Shown: piece by piece, positions 29,139 to 40,043 of the stretch
Position numbering within the stretch: position 1 is the first letter of the stretch
Layout: every line of letters begins with the position of its first letter
DNA from: Fischerella sp. PCC 9605
GTDB lineage: Bacteria; Cyanobacteriota; Cyanobacteriia; Cyanobacteriales; Nostocaceae
Length of the DNA: 64,000 nt
Direction of reading: 5' to 3'
Assembly: GCF_000517105.1 (NCBI RefSeq)
Contig: NZ_KI912148.1
Coordinates: forward strand, 2,354,448 to 2,418,447
Position numbers and translations under genes: made by a program
Notes under the pieces: generated by a model
Told to the model about the DNA's origin: nothing
The model's database searches: none
Seen by the model: only the letters and a program-made list of their open reading frames with translations

Positions 29139-29282
29139 GAATTGTTGTTAGTTGTTAGTTGTTTGTTGTTTGTAACAACCAACTAACGACCAACCCTTCG
29201 GGTTCGGCAGTCGCTCATGGGGGGAACCCCCAAGACCGCGCTGCCTCACCATCAACTACCAACCACCAACAACTATTGACAA

Positions 29283-32200
29283 ATGACTAACGACAAAATG
29301 ATTTTCCGCAATCGCGTCGTTGACAAAGGTCAACTGCGAAATTTAATTTCTTGGGCGTTTACGCACTATGGTACAGCGCGGACGGCTGTGATGGCGGACA
29401 AATTAAAAGATTTGGGCTTCCGCTACGCTACCAAGGCTGGAGTTTCGATCAGTGTAGAAGATTTGATGGTGCCTCCTTCTAAGCGATCGCTCCTCGAAGC
29501 AGCAGAAGCAGAAATTCGCGCTACAGAAGAACGTTACCAACGTGGTGAAATCACGGAAGTAGAACGTTTCCAGAAAGTAATTGATACCTGGAACGGTACT
29601 TCCGAAGCCCTAAAAGACGAGGTCGTTACCCACTTCAAAAAGACAAATCCCCTCAACTCCGTGTATATGATGGCATTTTCCGGAGCTAGGGGTAATATCT
29701 CCCAAGTCCGGCAATTGGTGGGAATGCGGGGACTGATGGCAGATCCGCAAGGGGAAATTATCGACTTGCCCATCAAAACAAATTTCCGGGAAGGACTTAC
29801 CGTCACAGAATACATTATTTCTTCTTACGGTGCGCGTAAAGGATTGGTAGACACGGCGTTGCGGACAGCTGACTCTGGTTATCTGACCCGTCGTCTGGTT
29901 GACGTTTCCCAGGATGTGATTATCCGAGAATTTGACTGCGGCACTACCAGGGGAATTCCCATCCGGGCAATGACTGAAGGTAGCAAAGTCATGATTAACC
30001 TTGCCACGCGCCTGATGGGACGGGTAGTAGGAGAGGATGTCATCCATCCGACTACAAAAGAAGTGATTGCACCACGAAATACGCCCATTTCTGACGATCT
30101 GGCGAAAATAATCGAAAAATCCGGAGTTACTGAAGTAGTTGTGCGATCGCCCCTGACTTGTGAAGCAGCGCGATCGGTATGTCAACACTGCTATGGCTGG
30201 AGTCTTGCCCACGCGAAAATGGTGGATTTAGGCGAAGCCGTAGGTATTATTGCCGCACAAAGTATCGGTGAACCGGGTACCCAGTTAACCATGCGTACTT
30301 TCCACACTGGGGGTGTATTCACTGGTGAAGTGGCAAAACAAGTACGTGCCGATATCGATGGTACTGTTCGCTTCCCCCGCAGGATACGGACAAGACCCTA
30401 CCGTACCCGCCACGGCGAAGATGCCTTGTATGTGGAAGCCAACGCCACCTTGACTCTGGAAGCTAGCAACTCAGACTCAACCAACAAGGAAATTCCTGTC
30501 ACCCAAGGTTCAACCCTGTACGTCACTGACGGACAACAGGTCAAGCTGGGACAGTTAATTGCAGAAGTGGCACTCGGCGGACGTACAACTCGTGCCAATA
30601 CAGAAAAAGCTGTTAAAGACGTAGCTTCTGACTTAGCAGGGGAAGTCAAGTTTGCCGATGTCGTAGCAGAACAAAAAACCGACCGTCAAGGCAATACCAC
30701 TACCACAGCGGCGCGGGGTGGTTTGATTTGGATTTTGTCAGGGGAAGTTTATAACTTACCACCTGGAGCCGAATTAGTAGTTAAAGAAAACGACACCGTC
30801 GCCAGCAATGGTGTTTTGGCAGAAACTAAGCTAACCACTCAGCATGGTGGCGTGGTGCGTTTGCCAGAAGCAACCCCAGGCAAGTCTACACGGGAAATTG
30901 AAATTATCACCGCTTCTGTAGTTTTAGACCAAGCTACCGTCACCGTTCAAAGCTCTCAAGGTAAAAATAACTACCTAGTCACTACTGGTAACAACCAAGT
31001 CTTTAACCTCAGGGCAACCCCGGGCACCAAAGTCCAAAATGGTCAAGTGGTAGCTGAGTTGATTGATGACCGCTATCGCACTACTACCGGTGGCATGCTG
31101 AAATATGCTGGTGTGGAAGTCCAGAAAAAAGGTAAAGCCAAGCAAGGGTATGAAGTGGTGCAGGGAGGAACCCTACTGTGGATTCCAGAAGAAACCCACG
31201 AAGTTAACAAAGATATCTCCTTGCTGTTGGTAGAAGATGGTCAGTTTGTTGAAGCTGGGACTGAGGTAGTTAAAGATATCTTCTGCCAAAACAGTGGTGT
31301 GATCGAAGTCACCCAGAAAAACGACATTCTGCGGGAAGTGGTAATTAAGCCAGGCGAACTGCTAATGGTTGACGATCCAGAGGCAGTCATGGGCAAGGAT
31401 AATACCTTTGTTCAACCTGGTGAGGAATTGCTGGGACAAGTTGTCAACGAACTGCGGTATATCCAGTATGTGGAAAGCCCAGAAGGTCCAGCCCTGTTGA
31501 GTCGTTCGGTAGTTGAGTATGCCGTACCGGATCACCCTGATGTCCCATCTACGACATCAGTAAGTCAACAAGCCGCACGTTCGATTCAATTGCGGGCTGT
31601 ACAGCGACTGCCTTATAAAGATTCTGAGCGGGTTAAGTCTGTTGAAGGTGTGGAACTGCTGCGAACCCAACTGGTATTGGAAATCGAACAAGAAGGCGAA
31701 CAAGACCATACCGCTTCTCCCTTGGCAGCAGATATTGAATTGGTGGCTGATAGCAATGATCCAGAAATTCAGCGCTTGCAGCTAGTGATTCTGGAGTCCT
31801 TGACGGTGCGTCGGGATATTGCTGCTGATGCCACTCAAGGTAGTACCCATACAACGCTTGAGGTTGAAGACGGACAAACCATTGCTCCAGGTGCTGTGGT
31901 GGCACGTACCCAAATCTTGTGTAAAGAAGGCGGTATTGTACGGGGCGTACAAAAAGGTACGGAAGCCGTTCGTCGTTGTTTGGTATTGCGTCAACAACAC
32001 GACATGATCAAGATACATTCTACTGTCCAGCCCAAATTAAAAGTGGGTGACTTGGTAGTAGAAGGTACAGAAATTGTTCCAGGAGTCTTGGCCGAAGAAT
32101 CTGGACAAGTCGTAGCAGTGCAAAAAGCAGAAGCCAAAGGAGAAGTTTCATCTGACGAATCAGCACTTACTACTCAAAACTACTCTGTCACCCTCCGCGT

Positions 32201-33344
32201 CGGTCGTCCTTACCGCGTCAGCGCTGGCGCTGTCTTGCAGGTAGAAGATGGTGATTTGGTGCAGCGCGGTGATAACTTGGTACTGCTGGTGTTTGAACGC
32301 GCTAAGACGGGAGATATCATTCAAGGTTTGCCCAGGATTGAGGAACTGCTCGAAGCTCGCAAACCAAAAGAGGCATGTATTTTAGCAAAAAGAGCGGGAG
32401 AAGTCAAGGTAATCTATGGCGATGGTGATGAAGCGATCGCAGTCAAAGTGATCGAACCCAACGGCGTAGTCACAGATTATCAAATCGGGCCTGGACAGAA
32501 CTTGGTAGTTACAGATGGACAAACGGTGAGTGCAGGGCAGCCACTGACAGATGGCCCGGCTAATCCGCACGAAATCTTGGAAGTCTTCTTTAACCTTGGT
32601 TCTGAAGATGGAGTTTACGCCTGTGCCAGCCATGCCTTACAGAAGGTGCAAACCTTCCTGGTGAATGAAGTGCAATTGGTGTATCAGTCTCAAGGCATTG
32701 ATATTGCCGATAAGCACATTGAAGTGATTGTCCGGCAGATGACCTCGAAAGTACGAGTAGATGATGGCGGTGATACCACTATGCTGCCTGGTGAGTTGGT
32801 AGAACTGCGCCAAATTGAACAAGTAAACGAAGCTATGGCCATCACTGGTGGTGCGAGAGCCCAATACACTCCCGTATTGTTAGGTATTACTAAAGCATCT
32901 TTGAATACCGATAGCTTCATTTCTGCCGCATCCTTCCAAGAAACAACTAGGGTATTGACCGAAGCAGCCATTGAAGGTAAATCTGACTGGCTGCGTGGTT
33001 TAAAAGAAAACGTAATTATCGGACGATTGATTCCCGCAGGAACAGGCTTTAATACCTATGAAGAACCTGGCATAGTCGAAGACTACGCAGAGGGAATTAG
33101 TAGTAGCGTCTTGGATGAAGTTGAAGATCCGTTAGATATGGTGCTGGATGACCGTACAGCCCGCACCTATAACTTGGATTCTCCAACTCTTGGGGTAGGG
33201 GAACCTACATTTGGTAGCAGACGCGTAGAAAATTCGATTTTGGATGATGATGACTTGATTCCTGGTGAAATCAACGACCTAACAGAAGACGAAGAAGAAG
33301 ACGATTACGACGAGGACGACTACGACGACGAAGACGAAGAATAA
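29283..33344 (+). CDS. rpoC2: RNA polymerase beta-prime subunit (C-terminal part)
   Basis: 1353 residues. It carries the remaining half of beta-prime: trigger-loop and bridge-helix blocks ([39 protein letters not shown]), a Cys cluster around [15 protein letters not shown], and [20 protein letters not shown]. Between about residues 345 and 980 is a large insertion made of repeated beta-rich hybrid modules ([34 protein letters not shown]), known in cyanobacterial RpoC2. The tail (about 1330-1353) is almost pure Asp/Glu with Tyr. It ends the operon, and a terminator follows at 33545. Confidence 0.97.
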   Translation: MTNDKMIFRNRVVDKGQLRNLISWAFTHYGTARTAVMADKLKDLGFRYATKAGVSISVEDLMVPPSKRSLLEAAEAEIRATEERYQRGEITEVERFQKVIDTWNGTSEALKDEVVTHFKKTNPLNSVYMMAFSGARGNISQVRQLVGMRGLMADPQGEIIDLPIKTNFREGLTVTEYIISSYGARKGLVDTALRTADSGYLTRRLVDVSQDVIIREFDCGTTRGIPIRAMTEGSKVMINLATRLMGRVVGEDVIHPTTKEVIAPRNTPISDDLAKIIEKSGVTEVVVRSPLTCEAARSVCQHCYGWSLAHAKMVDLGEAVGIIAAQSIGEPGTQLTMRTFHTGGVFTGEVAKQVRADIDGTVRFPRRIRTRPYRTRHGEDALYVEANATLTLEASNSDSTNKEIPVTQGSTLYVTDGQQVKLGQLIAEVALGGRTTRANTEKAVKDVASDLAGEVKFADVVAEQKTDRQGNTTTTAARGGLIWILSGEVYNLPPGAELVVKENDTVASNGVLAETKLTTQHGGVVRLPEATPGKSTREIEIITASVVLDQATVTVQSSQGKNNYLVTTGNNQVFNLRATPGTKVQNGQVVAELIDDRYRTTTGGMLKYAGVEVQKKGKAKQGYEVVQGGTLLWIPEETHEVNKDISLLLVEDGQFVEAGTEVVKDIFCQNSGVIEVTQKNDILREVVIKPGELLMVDDPEAVMGKDNTFVQPGEELLGQVVNELRYIQYVESPEGPALLSRSVVEYAVPDHPDVPSTTSVSQQAARSIQLRAVQRLPYKDSERVKSVEGVELLRTQLVLEIEQEGEQDHTASPLAADIELVADSNDPEIQRLQLVILESLTVRRDIAADATQGSTHTTLEVEDGQTIAPGAVVARTQILCKEGGIVRGVQKGTEAVRRCLVLRQQHDMIKIHSTVQPKLKVGDLVVEGTEIVPGVLAEESGQVVAVQKAEAKGEVSSDESALTTQNYSVTLRVGRPYRVSAGAVLQVEDGDLVQRGDNLVLLVFERAKTGDIIQGLPRIEELLEARKPKEACILAKRAGEVKVIYGDGDEAIAVKVIEPNGVVTDYQIGPGQNLVVTDGQTVSAGQPLTDGPANPHEILEVFFNLGSEDGVYACASHALQKVQTFLVNEVQLVYQSQGIDIADKHIEVIVRQMTSKVRVDDGGDTTMLPGELVELRQIEQVNEAMAITGGARAQYTPVLLGITKASLNTDSFISAASFQETTRVLTEAAIEGKSDWLRGLKENVIIGRLIPAGTGFNTYEEPGIVEDYAEGISSSVLDEVEDPLDMVLDDRTARTYNLDSPTLGVGEPTFGSRRVENSILDDDDLIPGEINDLTEDEEEDDYDEDDYDDEDEE

Positions 33345-33544
33345 ACCAACACGGTGATGACTAAATGTAGGGAGTCGGTGAATTACTAAGTATTGTCACT
33401 GTCTCCCCGCGTTTCATCAAAAATCGGCGGCAAGCTCCGTCCCCTCATGGAAAGGTCTCTATCACCCGCTGACTTGGGGCAAGGGGCATGGGTAAGAAAA
33501 CCAATGCCCAATTCCCTATCCCCAATTCCCAATTCCCAATTCCC

Positions 33545-33577
33545 AAAAACTCCACCCACAAGGGGATGGAGTTTTTT
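33545..33577 (+). terminator. Rho-independent terminator of the rpoBC1C2 operon
   Basis: AAAAACTCCA pairs with TGGAGTTTTTT around an inner CCC/GGG stem, with a 2-nt bulge. It lies 200 bp after rpoC2. The intervening 33345-33544 contains CCCAATTC repeats and no gene. Confidence 0.75.
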
Positions 33578-34084
33578 ATTTTCTTTGTGTGCAAAGGATA
33601 AAGGTAGGAAGAAAAATAATGTTCATATAATGTTTATGAGATTTTCATACGTTATTGTGTTATGAAATCATCTGACTGAATTATTTAGAAAATAAGAGAG
33701 TTGTTAGCGGTTAATAGTTTTGTATTTTGTTTATTTCTTATTTCATTTAACCTACAATCAATACAGGTGACTTAATATAGAAGGCAATTGTGCCATCAAA
33801 ACGGATAATTGTTATCCAAATACTTGACACCTAATTTATCTGTACTTGCTTACTTTGTTGAATGTTTCTTGCTCGTATCCTCTCAGAAAGATGTGTCTGT
33901 TAAATCAGTGACAGATTTTTTTTCTGAAAAATTGAATAAGTATATTTACTATGCTAAATTATGATTAAAGTTTTTTGAAAACACTCGCTCAAAATTTATC
34001 TCATACTTGTGAAAATATTAATTTTTGCTTGATAGTATTTATGAAAGTTCAATTATATTTTGTTTTCATCGCTGAAAATAAGTT
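33578..34084. other. AT-rich intergenic region
   Basis: About 500 bp in which I see no gene, no RNA gene and no clear repeat. Confidence 0.5.
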
Positions 34085-34640
34085 AAAATTAGGTACTCGA
34101 TAACCACGTTATCTAACTCACCACTTGGTAACAAGTGGTGGCAGTAGCCTGAAGTTTAGTCTGTCCCCAAAGGACTATATTGCTAGAGGTAAGAACCTGT
34201 GAATGGCTAAAATTCAAGGGTTTAAATGTAGACACCCGACCGCCTAGGTCTACAAAAAATGTTAGCTAGTAAATTAGAAAAATAAGCAAAAATTATAGAA
34301 CAGACTCTAACCATTTGATACAAGGAAGACTAATTGTGAAAACCGCCATCCTGCAAAGTATGAAGAATGGCAAATGTAAACAAGTTGAATATTGGTAAGT
34401 TTAGTCTCAGTAGTAATTAGCTTTGCTTTCTTGATTACTTCTGAGTCAACCAAAAATCAACTAAGACTATCGCATCGCAGTTTAGTCTTCCGATTGGGAA
34501 AACCATGTGCTAAAAGCTGTGGAAGTATCAAAAAAATCCAGGTTAAGCTAGAAAAGAGAGTAGGTGTTAGCTACCGAAACCCCTTGGGGCAAGGAGCAAG
34601 ACTCATTCTCAGGCGGGAATATTCTAAAGTTGGCATTGTC
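34085..34640 (+). ncRNA. Hairpin-rich region resembling a group II intron 5' fragment
   Basis: A 9-bp perfect stem with GTAA tetraloop (34119-34140) is followed by GTCC/GGAC, AGGT-AAGA-ACCT, GTAGAC/GTCTAC (34228-34253) and GCCAT/ATGGC (34345-34371). The text GCAGTAGCCTGAAG, AGGTAAGAACCTGTGAATGG and a later AGAACAGACTC resemble domain I of cyanobacterial group II introns as I remember them. GAAACCCCTTGGGGCAAGG near 34577-34596 may belong to it too. I see no domain V hairpin and no intron-encoded protein, so this would be a truncated remnant directly upstream of hisD. The alternative is another structured leader RNA. Confidence 0.4.
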
Positions 34641-34648
34641 CTTACTCC

Positions 34649-35950
34649 ATGCTGCGAATCATTACTCAGCAGGCAGACGTCAGATCGGAATTACAAAGGA
34701 TCTGCGATCGCACCCATGATGAACAGGTGCTTCATAAAGAAGCAACAGTGCGGGAAGTGTTGCAAGCGGTGAAGCGCCAAGGTGATAGAGCTGTATTGCA
34801 TTATACGGGAGAATTTGATCATCAAATTCTCAAGCCAGAAGAAATGCGCGTTACAGGCTCAGAACTAGATGCTGCCTACCAACAGGTCTCCAAAGAACTG
34901 CTGGAAGCAATTCAGCTAGCTTGTCGCCAAATTGAAGCATTTCACCGCCAACGAGTGCCAAAAAGCTGGGTACACTTTGGCGATGATGATGTAGTACTGG
35001 GTAAACGTTATACCCCTGTAGATCGAGCAGGAATTTACGTACCTGGTGGTCGTGCGGCATATCCGAGTACAGTATTGATGAATGCGATTCCAGCCAAGGT
35101 AGCGGGAGTCCCACATGTGGTGATGGTAACACCACCAGGAGCTGGAAAAACGCTCCCCCCAGCAGTATTAGTAGCTGCCCAAGAAGTCGGGGTACAGGAG
35201 ATTTATCGGGTAGGAGGAGCGCAAGCGATCGCTGCTTTAGCGTACGGTACAAAAACAATTCCAAAAGTAGACGTTATTACCGGGCCGGGTAATATTTATG
35301 TGACACTAGCAAAAAAACTTGTCTACGGGACAGTTGGTATAGATTCTTTGGCAGGGCCAAGCGAAGTGCTAATTATTGCCGATGAAACTGCAAATCCCGT
35401 CCATGTGGCAGCAGATATGCTAGCGCAAGCCGAACACGATCCAATGGCGGCGGCAATCTTACTGACGACCGATCCGGCTCTAGCTAAGAACGTGCAAGTT
35501 GCAGTGGAAAGACAGCTGGTGGATCACCCCAGACGCACCCTAACAGAGAAAGCACTTGCTCACTATGGCTTGATTGTGATTGTAGAATCCCTGGAAGCGG
35601 CAGCCGAACTATCCAACGAATTTGCCCCCGAGCATCTAGAGTTGGAAGTAGAAGATCCTTGGGCAGTACTACCACTTATTCGCCATGCTGGTGCAATTTT
35701 CTTGGGTTATTCCACACCGGAAGCTGTAGGAGACTACATTGCCGGGCCCAACCATACCTTACCAACTTCTGGTGCAGCCCGCTATGCTTCGGCATTGGGA
35801 GTAGAAACTTTCCTTAAACACTCAAGCATTATCCAATATTCGCAGACTGCACTAGAAAAAGTCGCAGGTGCAATTGATGCTCTTGCCACTGCCGAAGGCT
35901 TACCTTCGCACACTGATTCTGTCAGACGTCGAGTTCAAAAAGAAGAATAA
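34649..35950 (+). CDS. hisD: Histidinol dehydrogenase
   Basis: 433 residues, full length. It catalyses the last two steps of histidine synthesis, oxidising L-histidinol to L-histidine with NAD. Recognisable blocks: DRAGIYVPGGRAAYPSTVLM, GGAQAIAALAYGT, VDVITGPGN, DSLAGPSEVLIIAD, the zinc/active-site region AQAEHDP and NEFAPEHLEL, and GPNHTLPTSGAARY near the C-terminus. The ATG start gives the standard MLRII opening. It is not in a histidine operon, which is usual in cyanobacteria. A longer overlapping frame from 34392 is not coding. Confidence 0.97.
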   Translation: MLRIITQQADVRSELQRICDRTHDEQVLHKEATVREVLQAVKRQGDRAVLHYTGEFDHQILKPEEMRVTGSELDAAYQQVSKELLEAIQLACRQIEAFHRQRVPKSWVHFGDDDVVLGKRYTPVDRAGIYVPGGRAAYPSTVLMNAIPAKVAGVPHVVMVTPPGAGKTLPPAVLVAAQEVGVQEIYRVGGAQAIAALAYGTKTIPKVDVITGPGNIYVTLAKKLVYGTVGIDSLAGPSEVLIIADETANPVHVAADMLAQAEHDPMAAAILLTTDPALAKNVQVAVERQLVDHPRRTLTEKALAHYGLIVIVESLEAAAELSNEFAPEHLELEVEDPWAVLPLIRHAGAIFLGYSTPEAVGDYIAGPNHTLPTSGAARYASALGVETFLKHSSIIQYSQTALEKVAGAIDALATAEGLPSHTDSVRRRVQKEE

Positions 35951-35956
35951 ATCAGG

Positions 35957-36031
35957 GAGTAGTTAGTAGTTAGTAGTTAGTAGATAGTTGTTTGTTTTTG
36001 ACCACTAACCACTAACCACTAACCAGCAACT
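35957..36031. repeat. Inverted heptamer repeats after hisD
   Basis: GTAGTTAGTAGTTAGTAG text on the left faces ACCACTAACCACTAACCACT on the right, so the transcript can form a long imperfect hairpin that may end hisD transcription. Period seven, like the other simple repeats in the window. Confidence 0.75.
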
Positions 36032-36207
36032 AAATAATTATTAAGTTTTTTCTATAGTTTTGACCAAAATCAAATTATTGGCGTCAAACTGAAAGCTTAA
36101 AGCTATACAAACTTACTTCCTTCTTGGAAAAAAGTAATTGTAGCCGCCAATCACATATCTATAGCAAATTTTGATTTAAGGGGTCTACTTTTTTGGAGAC
36201 ACAAGCA

Positions 36208-36633
36208 GTGCTAAAGACTATTTTGGTAGCTCTGGACGCTTCAGGTATTGCAGAGCGAGTCATTGAGAGTTTAAACGACTTGGTACTGCCAAAAGATGGT
36301 AAAGTCATCCTTTGTCATGTTTTTCCGCCTCCAGACTCAGAAATGGAACTTCCTGCCGATCGTCCTCACTCAGAGTCACCAGCACTTTCTTATCTACACA
36401 TCGAAAAACAACTGCAAGCCTACCAAGCCCAGTTGCCTGTTGAAAGTGAAATTGAACTAGTCACCGGCGATCCAGCAGAAGAAATTATTCGCCTTGCTAA
36501 TATTTATAAGGCTGATTTGATTGTGATTGGCAGTCGCGGACTAACTGGTATGAACCGAATTGTCCAAGGCTCTGTGAGTAGCCAAGTCGTAGAAGAAGCC
36601 CATTGTTCAGTAATGGTGGTGAAGCCAAGATAA
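36208..36633 (+). CDS. Universal stress protein (UspA family)
   Basis: About 141 residues from GTG 36208, which has TTGGAG nine bases upstream; a TTG start at 36193 would use that ribosome site as codons and is less likely. UspA-fold proteins bind nucleotides and are induced under stress. The N-terminal TILVALDAS strand and the C-terminal ATP-binding signature GSRGLTGMNRIVQGSVSSQ (G-x2-G-x9-G-S type) are intact, so nucleotide binding is expected. It is a single domain. It precedes ppk1 by 179 bp on the same strand. Confidence 0.92.
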   Translation: MLKTILVALDASGIAERVIESLNDLVLPKDGKVILCHVFPPPDSEMELPADRPHSESPALSYLHIEKQLQAYQAQLPVESEIELVTGDPAEEIIRLANIYKADLIVIGSRGLTGMNRIVQGSVSSQVVEEAHCSVMVVKPR

Positions 36634-36812
36634 AAAGTCATCAGCGTTGGATAATAATATCCGCTGAGGCTTGATTTCAATTACTATGTATATTATCAGA
36701 CTTATCGACTAACAGAAGTCAAAGCGTTGCAGGAAAACATCTCTGGCTGAGCTAGCAGATAAGTCTATTCTCATAGAGTGTATGGGCTGCGTTTGCCTGT
36801 ATTTAGGTAATC

Positions 36813-39029
36813 ATGCCGAAATCTAAAAAAACTTCTAATCAACAAATAAATCTCAGCGATCCGCAATATTATCTGAACCGTGAGTTAAGCTGGCTAGAGT
36901 TTAATAGCAGGGTACTGCATGAAGCGATAGACCCACGCACGCCTCTGCTCGAACGTCTCAAGTTTTTAGCCATCTTTAGTTCTAACCTAGATGAATTTTT
37001 CATGGTACGTGTTGCAGTTTTAAAGCAACAGGTAGAAGCAAAAGTCAGTCGATTAAGTTTTGATGGTCGCACGCCGCAACAGCAGCTAGATGAGATTAGT
37101 TTTTTCCTACGTCCTCTGATAGCCCAACAACACCAACATTTTGAAGAAGTACTGCGACCACTTTTAGCAAATCATGGCATCCATATTTTGGATTACATAG
37201 ATTTGACAGAAAAACAGCGGAAATATTTAGATAATTATTTTGAGGAGCAAATATTTCCTGTTATAACTCCCCTCGCTGTTGATCCCAGCCATCCTTTTCC
37301 CTACATTTCCAATCTCAGCTTAAATCTGGCAGTTGTAGTTAAAAACCCAGAAACAGAAGAAGAATTATTTGCCAGAGTCAAAGTCCCGACTGTTATACCA
37401 AGATTTTTGGCTTTACCACCAGAGTTGGGAATTCAGCACCAAGGTAAACCTGCTCTTTGGACTGGTGTACCTTTGGAACAAGCGATCGCCCATAATTTGG
37501 AGTCCCTATTTCCAGGGATGAACATTCAGGAATATCATCCCTTCCGGATTACTCGTGACGCTGACCTGGAATTAGAAGAAGATGAAGCCGACGATTTACT
37601 ACTTTTAATTGAGCAGGAACTACGAAAACGACGGGTTGGTGGTAATCCTGTCAGGATAGAAATTCAATCCCAAACTCCTGAAGTTATACGCAACCGACTG
37701 TTGCAAGATTTGGAATTATCAGAAAACGACATCTATGAAGTAGATGGTCTTTTAGGACTGCGCGACTTGATGTATTTTATGTCTGTGCCAGTGCCAGCAG
37801 AACTTAAAGACCCACCCTGGCAATCGGTCGTGCCTATCCGCTTACAACGCATTCGCGAACCAAATATAGGTTCGGAAATTCTAGAAATAGAGGAAGGAAA
37901 AGACTTTTTTGCTGTCATTCACGAACGGGATTTACTAGTTCACCATCCCTATCAATCTTTTTCGGCATCGGTAGTGCGTTTTATTACTAGTGCTGCCCAT
38001 GACCCGAATGTCTTGGCAATTAAGATGACCCTTTATCGTACCTCCGGTGATTCACCAATAGTTAATGCTTTAATTGCTGCTGCTGAAAATGGCAAACAGG
38101 TATCTGTATTGGTGGAACTGAAGGCACGGTTTGATGAAGAGAATAATATTTACTGGGCAAGGCGTTTAGAAAGCGTCGGCGTTCATGTTGTTTACGGTCT
38201 GGTCGGTCTGAAAACCCACTGTAAACTCGTCATGGTCGTGCGGCGCGAACAAGACCGCATCCGTCGCTACGTACATATTGGTACTGGCAACTACAATCCG
38301 AAAACGGCACGACTTTATACCGACTTAGGATTATTTACCTGCCAAGAAGAACTAGGGGCAGATGTCACAGATGTATTCAACTTCTTGACGGGATACTCGC
38401 GACAAAAGTCTTATCGAAAGTTGTTGGTTGCGCCTGTGAATATGCGCGATCGCTTCGTTGGCTTAATCCAACGAGAAATTGAAAATGCTCAAAATGGGCT
38501 TTCTGGTCGGATTGTTGCCAAAATGAATTCTCTTGTCGATCCGCAAACTATTTCTACACTATATAAAGCTTCTCGCGTTGGTGTACAAATCGACCTGATT
38601 GTGCGGGGTATTTGCTGTTTGCGTCCTGGGCTGAAAGACATTAGCGAAAATATTCGCGTGATTAGTATTGTCGGTCGCTTTTTAGAACACTCCCGAATTT
38701 TTTATTTTTATAACAATGGTCAGGAAGAAATTTTTATTGGTAGCGCGGATTGGATGCCCCGGAATTTAGATCGTCGGGTGGAAGTAATTACCCCAGTACA
38801 AGACCCAGATATTGCTAAAGACTTGCAAGAAATATTGGGAATTATGCTAGCAGATAACCGCCAAGCCTGGGAATTACAAGCAGATGGCAGCTATATTCAA
38901 AGGCGTCCTGGTGAAGATTGTCCAGAAGTTAGCTCACAAAAAACCCTGATGTCTATGGCTTTAAACTCGCCCGCGATCGCCTCAACTCTGATTAATTCAA
39001 AAAAGAACTCTGTCCATCTTGATAGCTAG
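36813..39029 (+). CDS. ppk1: Polyphosphate kinase 1
   Basis: 738 residues. It makes inorganic polyphosphate from ATP and works reversibly. The N-terminal YYLNRELSWLEFNSRVLHEA opening is diagnostic. The phosphorylated His is H469 in GLKTHCKL, and the second conserved His is in RFLEHSRIFYF. Arg/Asn blocks such as RRYVHIGTGNYNPKTARLY complete the phospholipase-D-like core. All catalytic residues are present, so it should be active. It follows the stress protein gene and precedes a receiver-domain gene on the same strand. Confidence 0.97.
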   Translation: MPKSKKTSNQQINLSDPQYYLNRELSWLEFNSRVLHEAIDPRTPLLERLKFLAIFSSNLDEFFMVRVAVLKQQVEAKVSRLSFDGRTPQQQLDEISFFLRPLIAQQHQHFEEVLRPLLANHGIHILDYIDLTEKQRKYLDNYFEEQIFPVITPLAVDPSHPFPYISNLSLNLAVVVKNPETEEELFARVKVPTVIPRFLALPPELGIQHQGKPALWTGVPLEQAIAHNLESLFPGMNIQEYHPFRITRDADLELEEDEADDLLLLIEQELRKRRVGGNPVRIEIQSQTPEVIRNRLLQDLELSENDIYEVDGLLGLRDLMYFMSVPVPAELKDPPWQSVVPIRLQRIREPNIGSEILEIEEGKDFFAVIHERDLLVHHPYQSFSASVVRFITSAAHDPNVLAIKMTLYRTSGDSPIVNALIAAAENGKQVSVLVELKARFDEENNIYWARRLESVGVHVVYGLVGLKTHCKLVMVVRREQDRIRRYVHIGTGNYNPKTARLYTDLGLFTCQEELGADVTDVFNFLTGYSRQKSYRKLLVAPVNMRDRFVGLIQREIENAQNGLSGRIVAKMNSLVDPQTISTLYKASRVGVQIDLIVRGICCLRPGLKDISENIRVISIVGRFLEHSRIFYFYNNGQEEIFIGSADWMPRNLDRRVEVITPVQDPDIAKDLQEILGIMLADNRQAWELQADGSYIQRRPGEDCPEVSSQKTLMSMALNSPAIASTLINSKKNSVHLDS

Positions 39030-39157
39030 CTAAAAAGCAGCTTCAAAGCAATTATCATAAATGCAAAAAATTTATTCAACCATAGGATAGAGTTAGTTCT
39101 GGTATTTGTTCCCATAAACTATAAAGGTTGTTGTAAATTGACCTTTAGTTTGCTTGG

Positions 39158-39574
39158 ATGTTGATGTTGTCTTGTGAGTCTTCTACCTTGCGCGTTTTAG
39201 TGGTTGACGATCACGAACTAACGCGTTTAACCCTGCAATTAATTTTTTCCGCTCAGGAAGATATTCAAGTTGTAGGGTTAGCCAGTAATGGTCAAGAAGC
39301 CATAGAAATGGTAAAGCGCCACGAGCCTGACGTGATTGTTCTAGATTTGCAAATGCCAGTCATGGATGGCTGGAGTGCGTCTTCTGAGATTAAAGCTATT
39401 GCTCCTGAGACTCAGATTATTGCCTATTCCTCTATAGATGACCTGAAATTTCAAGAAGCAAAAGCAAGAGCTAGTTTAGACGCTTTTTGCAAAAAGGATG
39501 TACCGACTACAGAACTAGTTTCTTTAGTCAAGCAGTTGGGACAACGTATAGCTAATGGTTCAGTGAGAGGATAA
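39158..39574 (+). CDS. Stand-alone receiver-domain response regulator
   Basis: 138 residues, a single REC domain. The acidic pair is D17-D18 (VVDDHE), the phospho-acceptor D63 (VIVLDLQMPVMDGW), a switch-type Ser in AYSS and the Lys in CKKD. The opening resembles NarL-type regulators, but no DNA-binding domain follows, so output must pass through a partner protein or phosphorelay. No histidine kinase lies nearby. It ends in a clear two-tier terminator hairpin. A start two codons downstream (MLSCES) is equally possible. Confidence 0.9.
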   Translation: MLMLSCESSTLRVLVVDDHELTRLTLQLIFSAQEDIQVVGLASNGQEAIEMVKRHEPDVIVLDLQMPVMDGWSASSEIKAIAPETQIIAYSSIDDLKFQEAKARASLDAFCKKDVPTTELVSLVKQLGQRIANGSVRG

Positions 39575-39651
39575 ATGACACAGCTAAGAGACTCGGCTAA
39601 GCCAAAAAAGATAGAACTTTGGGAACCTGGAAATTTGGAACTAATACAAAA

Positions 39652-39706
39652 GGCGTCGATAGAACCGAAAGTTAGCGGTTGCTACCGACGCCAGTATTTA
39701 TTTTTG
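39652..39706 (+). terminator. Two-tier terminator hairpin
   Basis: The outer stem GGCGTCG/CGACGCC (39652-39658 with 39686-39692) and inner stem AACCG/CGGTT (39663-39667 with 39676-39680) are followed by TATTTATTTTTG. It ends the response regulator transcript and separates it from the convergent small gene. Confidence 0.75.
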
Positions 39707-39724
39707 TAACTTAGTTAGGCTTAA

Positions 39725-39904
39725 TTAGGGTTCCATTTCTGGAAAGGTGCGTCTATATTCATCTATTAACTCATCCATTTCTTCCAAAGCCTGATTTACG
39801 TCCACTCTCAAAGTTCCTAGATTTGGTTGCTCTAGCAAGTTAAGCAAGTACTCTCGTTTACTTTGAATTTGGGCAATTCGTTCTTTGATCATCTGTGGGT
39901 CCAT
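39725..39904 (-). CDS. Small acidic helical protein, unknown function
   Basis: 59 residues from ATG 39904 (MDPQMIKER); an upstream ATG adds ten residues. It is mostly helical and charged, with heptad-like leucines (REYLLNLLEQP, ALEEMDELIDEYR), so it may form a short coiled coil. There is no membrane segment or Cys. Its length and balanced composition suggest a real conserved small protein of cyanobacteria, but I do not recognise a named family. Confidence 0.55.
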   Translation of the reverse strand: MDPQMIKERIAQIQSKREYLLNLLEQPNLGTLRVDVNQALEEMDELIDEYRRTFPEMEP

Positions 39905-40043
39905 TATCTTATTTCCGCCTGGAACTCTCCTCACATTTAAAGTTAACTCAAAAAAACCGAGACTTTCGTTATCCTCTTCCCTAATCTGTGAGCGATCGCC
40001 GATGATAATAAAACTGAGCTGCTAAGAATTACAACTTAAGATC

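Noticed and set aside
34392..34772. 126-codon frame overlapping the start of hisD
   Set aside because: hisD in another frame is unmistakable, and the upstream part overlaps the structured RNA candidate.
39575..39709. 44-codon frame directly after the response regulator stop
   Set aside because: It runs through the two-tier terminator hairpin and has no family resemblance.
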